From the NCBI GenBank assembly GCA_030433805.1, contig JARUXA010000003.1, positions 186,001 through 250,000 of the forward strand: a stretch of DNA of 64,000 bases. The letters run 5' to 3'. Below, piece after piece: positions 57,225 through 64,000 of the stretch. Position numbers and translations under genes: made by a program. A model generated the notes under the pieces. It saw only the letters and a list, made by a program, of their open reading frames with translations. It ran no database searches and was not told where the DNA came from. Origin of the DNA: Sphingomonas sp. PsM26. Lineage in GTDB: Bacteria > Pseudomonadota > Alphaproteobacteria > Sphingomonadales > Sphingomonadaceae. The number at the start of each line of letters is the position of its first letter. The stretch's first letter is position 1.

Positions 57225-57857
57225 TCACGGCCTCACCCGCCGCGCCGTCAGCACTTTCACCGGAGCCACCGGCACTTGCCCCTGGAACGCCCCATGCTGC
57301 GTCGCGGTCGGGGAAACGGGTGCGTCCATGATGCCGACGATCACGTCCATGCCTTCAACGACGTGGCCGAACGCCGCGTAGCCGAGATTGTCCGCGGGCT
57401 GCCCTTGGCCTGCATCGAGCGAGCGGGTCTGGTCTCCGACGCTGATCGTGAACTCGCTGCGCCCGGTGCCCGGTGCGAGCCGTGCAAGCGAAACCTCGCC
57501 GTCGGTATGATGCAGGCCAGTCTGCGTCGTCGGCTCGTGCGCGATCGGCGGGAGCAGACGCTTGGGCTCGCCATTGGCGCCGAACTGGACAAACCCGAAG
57601 TGATCGGCGGCCTTGACCGCCCGGTAAAATTCCACGCCGTCGAGCTTCTTCTGGTCGACGTATTTGAGGAAGTTGGTGGCGGAGATCGGGGCCTTCGCCG
57701 TCTCCAGTTCGATCACGATCCGGCCCGCGCTCGTGTCCAGCACGACGCGCGGCAACGCCGGGGACGGAATGGCAACGGGCGCAGGCGCTGCAACCGGTTC
57801 CTGCGCCAGAGCGGGGACGGCGAGCGCCAGAAACAGAGCGGACAGACAGACCTTCAT
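57225..57857 (-). CDS. periplasmic cyclophilin-type peptidyl-prolyl isomerase
   Basis: A 210-residue protein with a signal peptide (MKVCLSALFLALAVPALAQ). Cyclophilin motifs are VVLDTSAGRIVIELETAKAP, NFLKYVDQKKLDGVEFYRAV and the later GEVSLAR and EFTISVGDQ, VVEGMDVI. The Arg/Phe/Gln active-site block is less canonical (FVQFGANGEP), so activity may be low. It speeds folding of secreted proteins. The first gene after the island. Confidence 0.88.
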   Translation of the reverse strand: MKVCLSALFLALAVPALAQEPVAAPAPVAIPSPALPRVVLDTSAGRIVIELETAKAPISATNFLKYVDQKKLDGVEFYRAVKAADHFGFVQFGANGEPKRLLPPIAHEPTTQTGLHHTDGEVSLARLAPGTGRSEFTISVGDQTRSLDAGQGQPADNLGYAAFGHVVEGMDVIVGIMDAPVSPTATQHGAFQGQVPVAPVKVLTARRVRP

Positions 57858-58080
57858 CGCATTCCCTTCGATCCCGCAAGACCGTCGGCTATCCCCCTGC
57901 AGCCGAAAGCGAAGGGGCGTTACCTGGCACGGCCTGGATCACCGTAACCGCGCCACTTCCCCGGTCAATGCCGGCCGACCTTCCCGCGCGAGACCGAAAT
58001 ACCCGCGATCCTCCGCGAGAAGGACGGCCTCGAGCAAAGCGGCGTCGCGCTCCCATCGTCCCCATCCGTCAATTGCCGTT

Positions 58081-58165
58081 TTCCCGCGAAGGCGGGAATC
58101 CAGTGCCAAGCAAAACAACGGCTTACAATTCGCTCGACTCCTGGACTCCCGCCTGCGCGGGAGAA
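58081..58165. repeat. inverted sphingomonad-type palindromic repeats
   Basis: TTCCCGCGAAGGCGGGAA followed by TCCAG (58081-58103), and on the other side CTGGACTCCCGCCTGCGCGG then GAGAA (58141-58165), facing each other. Repeats of this form are widespread between sphingomonad genes. The 390-bp gap between cyclophilin and GH68 genes contains nothing else certain; a reverse frame ending near 57939 may be a remnant. Confidence 0.7.
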
Positions 58166-58247
58166 CACCTATGGTTTCGCGGAGACCATGCGGAGGCGGG
58201 AATTCGTTGTCGCAACGAATCATCCGCCCAGCAGGCCAACCGAACGT

Positions 58248-59360
58248 TCAAACGATCGTCGCGCGGTCCCCCTCCAGCGCAAGCCGGAACGGCACCGCGG
58301 GTGTCCCCCCGAAATGCCGTCGCGCCTCGTCCAGATCGACCGATTGTGCGACAAGACCGGGGCGGTCGATAAAACTCAGCACGCGCAGATCGCCCAGCAC
58401 CAGCCAGCTATACGCTTCGAGCGGGGACTCAGGCGGGTTGCCGCAAACGAGGCCGCTTCCGTTGAGCGGCACCCACGGCCCCGCGAAGCAATCCGCAACC
58501 ATCCCGTACAGTCCGGTCGGACCCGAGGGACCGTCGCTCGCGAACACCTTTCGCTGGGTGACCCAGAAGCAATAATAAAGTCCGCCGTGGACGACGACGT
58601 GCGGGCGCTCGAGTTCGTTGTTGAGCCCGTCCGCGGTAATCAGCGGCGACTGGAGCCGCCATTCCCCCTGCTCGCGCCGCGCCACGCCGACCGCACCGTT
58701 CCACAGCGACGTCGACTGCGCGAGCGAAGCCGCGAACAGCAGATACTCCGCACCGTCGGCGGGGTCGCGAAACCAGGCGGGATCACGAAACGCCTTGATC
58801 GTCCCGATCCCGCCGCCGCCGGTCATGTCGCGCGCATAGGTCACGCCGTCCGCCACCACCGACTCGACTGGCGTCGTCCAGCCCGACAGATGCGGCACGC
58901 CATCCTTGATCGTCAGCGCGGCACTGGTCTCGAACAGGCGCTGGTCGAAACTGGGTTCCGCTTCGCCGCGGTGCCCCGCGGCGGTGAAGTACAGCGTTAC
59001 CCAATCGTGATCGGGCGAGACGATCGCCGATCCCGACCATTCGCGACTGCCGGGGGCCAGACCATCGGGCAACAAGTCGCCGAGATCGCGCCACCCGTCC
59101 GCGGTTTCATGCATCGCCCGAATCCGGGCGAGCGCATGGCGCGATTCGGGATCGGGGAGCACCGGCGCGGAGAGCAGCATCTGCAAGGCGCCCCCCGCAA
59201 TGTCCGCGACACTTCCGTCACATTCCTGCACCGGCCAGTAGTCCCACAGGTCAAAACCGGGCAAAATCGGCGTGACATCGGGCGTAAAACTGCTCGGAAC
59301 TGTTGCAAACGGCTGGTGCGCGATCGAGGCGACCGCATCGCGGGACCAGATAGTCGTCAT
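58248..59360 (-). CDS. family GH68 levansucrase/invertase
   Basis: A 370-residue fructosyltransferase-type glycoside hydrolase. Catalytic landmarks: nucleophile Asp in FDLWDYWPVQ, EWSGSAIVSPDHDW, the transition-state stabiliser in FRDPAWF, and acid/base Glu in NNELERPHVVVHGG. It splits sucrose and may build levan. No signal peptide is visible, as in some Zymomonas relatives, so it may act on imported sucrose or leave by another route. It follows the TonB receptor gene on the same strand, 69 bases apart. Confidence 0.93.
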   Translation of the reverse strand: MTTIWSRDAVASIAHQPFATVPSSFTPDVTPILPGFDLWDYWPVQECDGSVADIAGGALQMLLSAPVLPDPESRHALARIRAMHETADGWRDLGDLLPDGLAPGSREWSGSAIVSPDHDWVTLYFTAAGHRGEAEPSFDQRLFETSAALTIKDGVPHLSGWTTPVESVVADGVTYARDMTGGGGIGTIKAFRDPAWFRDPADGAEYLLFAASLAQSTSLWNGAVGVARREQGEWRLQSPLITADGLNNELERPHVVVHGGLYYCFWVTQRKVFASDGPSGPTGLYGMVADCFAGPWVPLNGSGLVCGNPPESPLEAYSWLVLGDLRVLSFIDRPGLVAQSVDLDEARRHFGGTPAVPFRLALEGDRATIV

Positions 59361-59429
59361 AAACTGCTACTCACTGGGGAGGAAGGCCAATCGGCCCGGA
59401 CGCACGGCGGCACGCCCGGGCCGTCCGGT

Positions 59430-61910
59430 TCAGAAGTCGAGCCTGACCGCCGCCGACACGGTCCGCCCGTTGATCGACCGCGCGCGAACGATGCCGTTGG
59501 TCGGGATCGACGCTTCCTCCGCTTCTGTAAAGCCCTTGGTATCGAACAGGTTATTCGCATTGATCGAGACCTGGACGCGTTCGACCGGGCGCACGCTGAG
59601 GAAGGCGTTGACCTGGGTGAAGCCCGGCAGCTTCAATTGATTGGTGTCCTGCGCATAGCTCGACGTGGTGCCGATCGCGCTCGCGCCGAGCGTGAACAGC
59701 CCGGTCGTATATTGCGGGGTCACTTTGTAGACGAACTCCGCCTGCCGCCGCGGACGGTTGCCGATCACCGCGGGCGTGACGTTGTCGCTGATGATCTTCG
59801 CCTTGGTGAACGTCCCGTTGGCCGCGAGACTGAACCCGCCGATGCGATAATTCCCCTCAAGCTCAACACCGTAGGCGCGATAGGTGCGGTCGAAGAACGC
59901 CTGGCTGGTCGCCTCGAAATTCTGCTCCGCGGTCTTTGCCCAGAAGGCGGTGCCGTACAGGTTCAATCCGGCGTTGCTGTATTTCACCCCGCCTTCTGCC
60001 TGCCGGACGAAATCGACCGGACGCGCGCCGGGCTGCAGCCGGCCGGACAGCGGGCTGACGTTGTTCGCATTGAACAGGAACCGGTCCGCATTGGCACGAC
60101 CGCCGCGGCTGTAGCGCGCGAAGATCGAGAGGTCGCTCGCCAGGCGATAATTCGCGCCAAACGAATAGGATGCATAGTGGAAGTTGTAATTCACCGGCTG
60201 CGGGCTGTTGATCGGCAACACGGTAGTCTGCGTCTCGGGGAAAGAAATCGAGCCGTTGCCATCGACGTCGAAGCTCGTCACCGGTCCGTCGCCGATGACG
60301 AAGCCGCGCGCGCTGCCGGTGTCGTACCGGATGCTGGCATCGACGTTCAAACCGCCGCCGGTATAGCCGAGCGACGCGAACGGCGCGTTGGTGTCGTAAT
60401 CGACATTGTAGCTGCGACGGCAGCAATTGCCGAAATAGGACGCGCCGTACGCGACCAGCCCATTGTCGGTCCGCGACACGCCGGTTGCGGTCTGCACATT
60501 GAGCAGCGCGGCGTTGTTGCCTTGCGCATCAAGCAGATAGGACGACCAGGTCCAGTCGATGTCGATCGTCTGGCGCGACTTGTAGAAGCCCGCCGAGAAA
60601 TCGACCGTCCCCGCCCCCGCGGCGAACCGGCGGTTGACGCGCAGGTCGTTGGTGATGTTGTTCAGGCTGTTGAGCTTGGAATTGAACAGCACGACCCCGA
60701 TCGCGTTCGACGTCGTCGGGTTGGCGTAAAGCTGCCCTGCATTGGGTCCGTTGGCATAGCGGACGATCGCGCCCGGGCCACCGATCGCGTTGGCAAGATT
60801 CTGCGCGGTATCGACGCTCGCGGGGAACGGCGAGATGAAGCGGCCCGAAATGTCCGAATAGCGGAACTTGTCGCTGACCTTCCACCCGTCGGCGACCTCG
60901 AACTCGGTTTCGAAGCCGACCGCCTTGACGACCGGGTGCATCCCGTCGCGAATATCATCGACTTCGCGGTTGTTGGCCCCGTCGAGCGTAACCGCGCGGG
61001 TGAAATAGATGCTGTGGATCGTGTCGTTATTGGCGCTAAGGCCCGGCAGCGAGGTATATTTCGGGTCGCTGTTGCTCCCCGTCACACGGACCGGGCTCGG
61101 CAGATAGGCGATCGCGCGGTCGTCGAGATACTTGACGTTGAGGCGGAAGAAGCCGCGATCGAAAGTCTTGGTGATGTTGCCGCGGATCTGGCCGCCCTTG
61201 TTGCCGTCATAGCCCGCACGCCGCGGCCCTTCCCCGACGCGGTAGAAACCGCCGACGTTGAAGCGCAGCGTATCGCTCAGCTTGCCGCCGTAATCGGCGT
61301 CGATCCGGTATTCGCCATAATCGAGCCCGACCGTTCCCTGGATCGAGCCGCCCTCCTGCTCGCCGGTCTTGGAAATGAGGTTGATCACGCCGCCGGGCGA
61401 ATTGGAGGCGAAGGTCGAGGCCGAGCCGCCGCGTACCGCTTCGACCCGCGCGACGTTGAAGTCCGCACGCAGGAAGATGTCGGTGTTGGCAAAGGCAATG
61501 TCGCCATATTCGAGGATCGGTAGGCCGTCTTCCTGGAGTTGCAGGAACTTGGCGCCGCCCGACGCGACCGGGAGGCCGCGTACCGCGATGTTGGCATTGC
61601 CCTCGCCGCCCGACGATTCCGAGCGGATACCGGGCAGGCTGCGGAACAGTTCGGCGGCGGAGCGGGGCGCGGCGTTGGCGATCGCGTCGCTGTTGATCGA
61701 GCTGACCGAGACCGAACTGTCGAGCCGGTTCTGCCCACGCGCGACCGCGGTGACGATGATGTCGTCGTTACCGCTCGCTGCGGGGGTATCGGGGGCGGTA
61801 TCGGTGACCGGATCGGCAGGCGGGCTGGCCGCTGACGCTTCCTGGGCATAGGCTGGGGCGGCAACCATCAACGCGGTCGTCGCAAGGAAAAGGGTGCGCC
61901 CTTTGAACAT
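59430..61910 (-). CDS. TonB-dependent receptor, probably for sucrose
   Basis: An 826-residue outer-membrane receptor. Signal peptide ends AAPAYAQ. Plug: DIIVTAVARGQNRLDSSVSV, LFRSLPGIRSESSGGEGNAN, IAVRGLPVASGGAKFLQLQE, GGVINLISKTG. The barrel ends SAAVRLDF with terminal Phe. The sucrose role is inferred from its operon with a GH68 enzyme and a divergent sugar transporter under LacI-type operators, as in the sux loci of Xanthomonas and Caulobacter. Confidence 0.93.
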   Translation of the reverse strand: MFKGRTLFLATTALMVAAPAYAQEASAASPPADPVTDTAPDTPAASGNDDIIVTAVARGQNRLDSSVSVSSINSDAIANAAPRSAAELFRSLPGIRSESSGGEGNANIAVRGLPVASGGAKFLQLQEDGLPILEYGDIAFANTDIFLRADFNVARVEAVRGGSASTFASNSPGGVINLISKTGEQEGGSIQGTVGLDYGEYRIDADYGGKLSDTLRFNVGGFYRVGEGPRRAGYDGNKGGQIRGNITKTFDRGFFRLNVKYLDDRAIAYLPSPVRVTGSNSDPKYTSLPGLSANNDTIHSIYFTRAVTLDGANNREVDDIRDGMHPVVKAVGFETEFEVADGWKVSDKFRYSDISGRFISPFPASVDTAQNLANAIGGPGAIVRYANGPNAGQLYANPTTSNAIGVVLFNSKLNSLNNITNDLRVNRRFAAGAGTVDFSAGFYKSRQTIDIDWTWSSYLLDAQGNNAALLNVQTATGVSRTDNGLVAYGASYFGNCCRRSYNVDYDTNAPFASLGYTGGGLNVDASIRYDTGSARGFVIGDGPVTSFDVDGNGSISFPETQTTVLPINSPQPVNYNFHYASYSFGANYRLASDLSIFARYSRGGRANADRFLFNANNVSPLSGRLQPGARPVDFVRQAEGGVKYSNAGLNLYGTAFWAKTAEQNFEATSQAFFDRTYRAYGVELEGNYRIGGFSLAANGTFTKAKIISDNVTPAVIGNRPRRQAEFVYKVTPQYTTGLFTLGASAIGTTSSYAQDTNQLKLPGFTQVNAFLSVRPVERVQVSINANNLFDTKGFTEAEEASIPTNGIVRARSINGRTVSAAVRLDF

Positions 61911-61970
61911 GTCACTCTCCTGGAACGGAACGGCCGGTTATTCGGCTCGCATCGGACCTATTCCAACTAC

Positions 61971-62005
61971 GCAAACGTTTGCAAGCAGAATTTGCAATCG
62001 TTTGC
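61971..62005. promoter_or_regulatory. two LacI-type operators in the divergent sucrose promoter
   Basis: GCAAACGTTTGC (61971-61982) is a perfect palindrome with the central CG of LacI/GalR sites. GCAATCGTTTGC (61994-62005) is a near-copy 23 bp away. They lie between the receptor and transporter starts and are the likely targets of the LacI protein at 63393. Confidence 0.75.
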
Positions 62006-62063
62006 GCGGGCAGCTACAGCGCGTTGCAGGACGGCAACAGTTCGTCGATGGGGAGAGTGAGAC

Positions 62064-63392
62064 GTGACCAGCGTATCGGTCGGAAAGGTGCATCTGTCCT
62101 TTGCCCGTATCCTGCAGATGAACCTCGGTTTTCTCGGACTGCAATTCAGCTTCGGGCTGCAGCAGAGCAACATGGGGCCGATCTACAGCTACCTCGGCGC
62201 GGACGAGGGCAGCATGCCGCTGCTGTGGCTCGCGGGGCCGATGACCGGGCTGATCATCCAGCCGCTGATCGGCGCGATGAGCGATCGCACCCGCACCCGA
62301 CTCGGGCGGCGCACCCCCTATTTCCTCGTCGGCGCAATCCTGTGCAGCCTTTGCCTCTTTGCGATGCCGTACAGCCGCACGCTGTGGATGGCGGCAAGCC
62401 TGCTCTGGGTGCTCGACGCCGCGAACAACGTCACGATGGAGCCGTATCGCGCCTATGTCAGCGACCGCCTCGACGAGACGCAACGCCCGCTCGGTTTCCT
62501 GACGCAAAGCGCGTTCACCGGGCTCGCGCAGACGCTGTCCTATCTCGCGCCGTCCTTGCTGGTGTGGTGGGGGATCAACAAGGATGCGCTCGACAGCAAC
62601 GGTATCCCCGAAATCACGCGAATCAGCTTCCTGATCGGCGCGGTGCTATCGATCACCACGATCCTCTGGTCGGTGTGGCGCGTCCCCGAATTGCCGCTGA
62701 CGCCCGAGGAGGACGCCGCGATCACCGCCGACCCGTTGTCGCTGCGGTCGACCCTGGGCGGACTTGCCGCAGCGATCCGCGACATGCCGCCGACGATGCG
62801 GCAGCTTGCGGTGGCGATGCTGTTCCAGTGGTTCGGAATGTTCTGCTACTGGCAATATGTCGTGCTCGCGCTCGCGCGTGGTGTCTTCGACACAAGCGAT
62901 CCGACCAGCGTCGGCTTCCGCGATGCCGGGCTGCTCAACGGGCAGCTTGGCGCGTTCTACAATTTCGTCGCCTGCGTCGCGGCGTTTGCGATGGTGCCGT
63001 TCGCACGGCGCTTTGGCGCGCGACCGATCCACGCCGTCGCGATGGTCGCGTCGGGTCTGGCGATGATGACGATCGCGTCGACCGGGTCGATCCCGTTGCT
63101 CGTGGTCGCGATGGTCGGGATCGGGATCGGCTGGGGCAGCCTGATGGGCAATCCCTATCTGATGCTCGCCAACGCCATCCCAGCTGAGCGGACCGGGGTG
63201 TATATGGGCATCTTCAACATGTTCATCGTCATCCCGATGATGGTCGAGATCCTGTTCGTGTGGCTCGCCTATCGTCCGCTGCTGGGGGGCGATCCGCGCA
63301 ACGTGCTGCTGCTGGGCGGCGGGATGATGCTGGCGGCGGCGGTGGCGACTTGGTTCGTCCGTACGCCGGACCTCCGCCCCGCGCGCGCGTGA
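62064..63392 (+). CDS. MFS sucrose transporter
   Basis: A 442-residue sugar:proton symporter of the sucrose/GPH type. QLIGAMSDRTRTRLGRRTPY-type motif after helix 2 (here LIGAMSDRTRTRLGRRTPYF), FSFGLQQSNMGPIYSYLGAD in helix 1-2, and repeated RxGRR/RFGARP signatures mark the family. It should move sucrose from periplasm to cytoplasm. It is divergent from the receptor gene across two LacI operators and abuts the LacI gene tail-to-tail. Confidence 0.93.
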   Translation: MTSVSVGKVHLSFARILQMNLGFLGLQFSFGLQQSNMGPIYSYLGADEGSMPLLWLAGPMTGLIIQPLIGAMSDRTRTRLGRRTPYFLVGAILCSLCLFAMPYSRTLWMAASLLWVLDAANNVTMEPYRAYVSDRLDETQRPLGFLTQSAFTGLAQTLSYLAPSLLVWWGINKDALDSNGIPEITRISFLIGAVLSITTILWSVWRVPELPLTPEEDAAITADPLSLRSTLGGLAAAIRDMPPTMRQLAVAMLFQWFGMFCYWQYVVLALARGVFDTSDPTSVGFRDAGLLNGQLGAFYNFVACVAAFAMVPFARRFGARPIHAVAMVASGLAMMTIASTGSIPLLVVAMVGIGIGWGSLMGNPYLMLANAIPAERTGVYMGIFNMFIVIPMMVEILFVWLAYRPLLGGDPRNVLLLGGGMMLAAAVATWFVRTPDLRPARA

Positions 63393-64000
63393 TCAGGCGG
63401 AGGCGCGCAGGATCAGTTCGGGCTGCATCGCGACCGACTCCACGTCTTCGCCCGCGATCCGCCGGAACAGCAGGTCGACCATCGTCACCGCGCCGCGTTC
63501 GACATCCTGCCGCACCGTCGTCAGCGGCGGATTGGTGTGCATCGCGATCACCACGTCGTCATACCCCACGACGCCGACGTCCTGCGGCACGCGCTTCCCG
63601 CGCCCGGTCAGCGCGCGCAGCGCGCTCATCGCGATGACGTCTGACGCAGCAACGATCCCGTCCGGCGATGCGTGGCTAGCAAGATACTGCTCGATCGCGC
63701 TGAACGACGCTTCGCTGGTCAGGTGCACCGGCACCAGCGCCGCCTGCTCGCTTCCTGCCGCCGCCAGCGCCTGCTGGAACCCGGCGTAGCGCGCAGCGAA
63801 TTCGGGAACGTCGGTGTTGCCGAAGAAGGCCAGCCGCCGCCGCCCTTGCGCAAGCAGATGCTCCGCCGCGATCCGCCCGCCCGCGATATTGTCGGTACCG
63901 ACGGTAATCTGCGTCTTGTCGCGCATGTCCGCCCCCCACACGACGATCGGGCGATAGCGTTTGGCGACGCGCTCGATTGCGTCGATCTGATTGGACTGAC
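63393..64000 (-). CDS. LacI-family repressor, N-terminus outside the window
   Basis: The frame is open to the window edge. The visible part is the periplasmic-binding-protein-like effector domain: VVWGADMRDKTQITVGTDNI, AGGRIAAEHLLAQGRRRLAF, VAASDVIAMSALRALTGRGK, VPQDVGVVGYDDVVIAMHTN and the family end GEDVESVAMQPELILRASA. The HTH is missing only because of the window edge. It probably represses the sucrose genes in the absence of sugar. Confidence 0.93.
   Translation of the reverse strand, partial: QSNQIDAIERVAKRYRPIVVWGADMRDKTQITVGTDNIAGGRIAAEHLLAQGRRRLAFFGNTDVPEFAARYAGFQQALAAAGSEQAALVPVHLTSEASFSAIEQYLASHASPDGIVAASDVIAMSALRALTGRGKRVPQDVGVVGYDDVVIAMHTNPPLTTVRQDVERGAVTMVDLLFRRIAGEDVESVAMQPELILRASA

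Noticed and set aside
58188-61523. 1111-codon open frame antisense to the GH68 and TonB receptor genes
   Set aside because: It is Arg/Asp/Gly-rich without family motifs, and the opposite strand encodes two clear proteins. Long antisense frames are common in G/C-rich DNA.
1-64000. CRISPR arrays, rRNA genes, phage structural or conjugation genes
   Set aside because: No regularly spaced repeats, rRNA sequence or such protein families were seen.

Overview
The window looks like the chromosome of a sphingomonad (Alphaproteobacteria, Sphingomonadales). The sequence is GC-rich and carries two TonB-dependent receptors with sphingomonad-style plugs, a sucrose locus with a family GH68 enzyme under a LacI regulator, a class II DAHP synthase, FixL/FixJ-like two-component genes and palindromic repeats of the TTCCCGCGAAGGCGGGAA kind. 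This is judged from protein families and style, not from a database search.

Layout. Positions 1-4800 are ordinary chromosome: the end of a TM2-domain protein, a 2-hydroxyacid dehydrogenase, small membrane proteins, a SnoaL-like protein, an unusual HTH-DAHP synthase fusion preceded by two operator-like palindromes, and tRNA-Glu(CTC). The last 14 bases of the tRNA (CGTAGGGGTCACCA, 4782-4795) recur at 57125-57138. A tyrosine-recombinase gene that has lost its catalytic domain starts 87 bases after the tRNA, and GGTGCTACAAA-type repeats lie near both ends. The stretch 4782-57138 is therefore read as a 52-kb genomic island in the tRNA-Glu 3' end, now probably unable to excise by itself. After it come a cyclophilin and a sucrose-use locus (GH68 enzyme, TonB receptor, MFS transporter, LacI regulator).

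Inside the island. (i) 6-43 kb is a dense sensing and detoxification region. It has four histidine kinases (two with regulator-propeller ectodomains), two NarL-type and one FixJ-type response regulators, and a lone receiver. It also carries five alpha/beta-hydrolases (one with the nucleophile Ser replaced by Ala), two MBL-fold hydrolases, a YcaC-like isochorismatase operon (XapX, amidohydrolase, VOC protein, DoxX, alginate-export porin, DUF1275), pirin, FMN reductase, AraC plus MFS exporter, LysR plus TMEM175, and two stand-alone leucyl-aminopeptidase N-terminal domain proteins. Many parts occur twice, some as an intact and a broken copy. (ii) 43.5-46 kb holds small membrane or outer-membrane genes and a 38-nt perfect palindrome. 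(iii) 46-56 kb is a four-gene RND efflux operon divergent from an OmpR-type two-component pair, plus a HisKA_2-type kinase. (iv) 56-57.1 kb is decayed sequence with gene remnants ending at attR.

How it may work. A CCC-N4-GGG palindrome, best form ACCACCC-N4-GGGT, lies 65-87 bp upstream of five island transcription units, three of which encode histidine kinases or their partner. This suggests one island-encoded regulator, perhaps a NarL-type one, that controls the sensors and their targets as one network. The effector genes look like a response to an electrophile, halogenated or oxidative stress, but the signal is not visible in the sequence.
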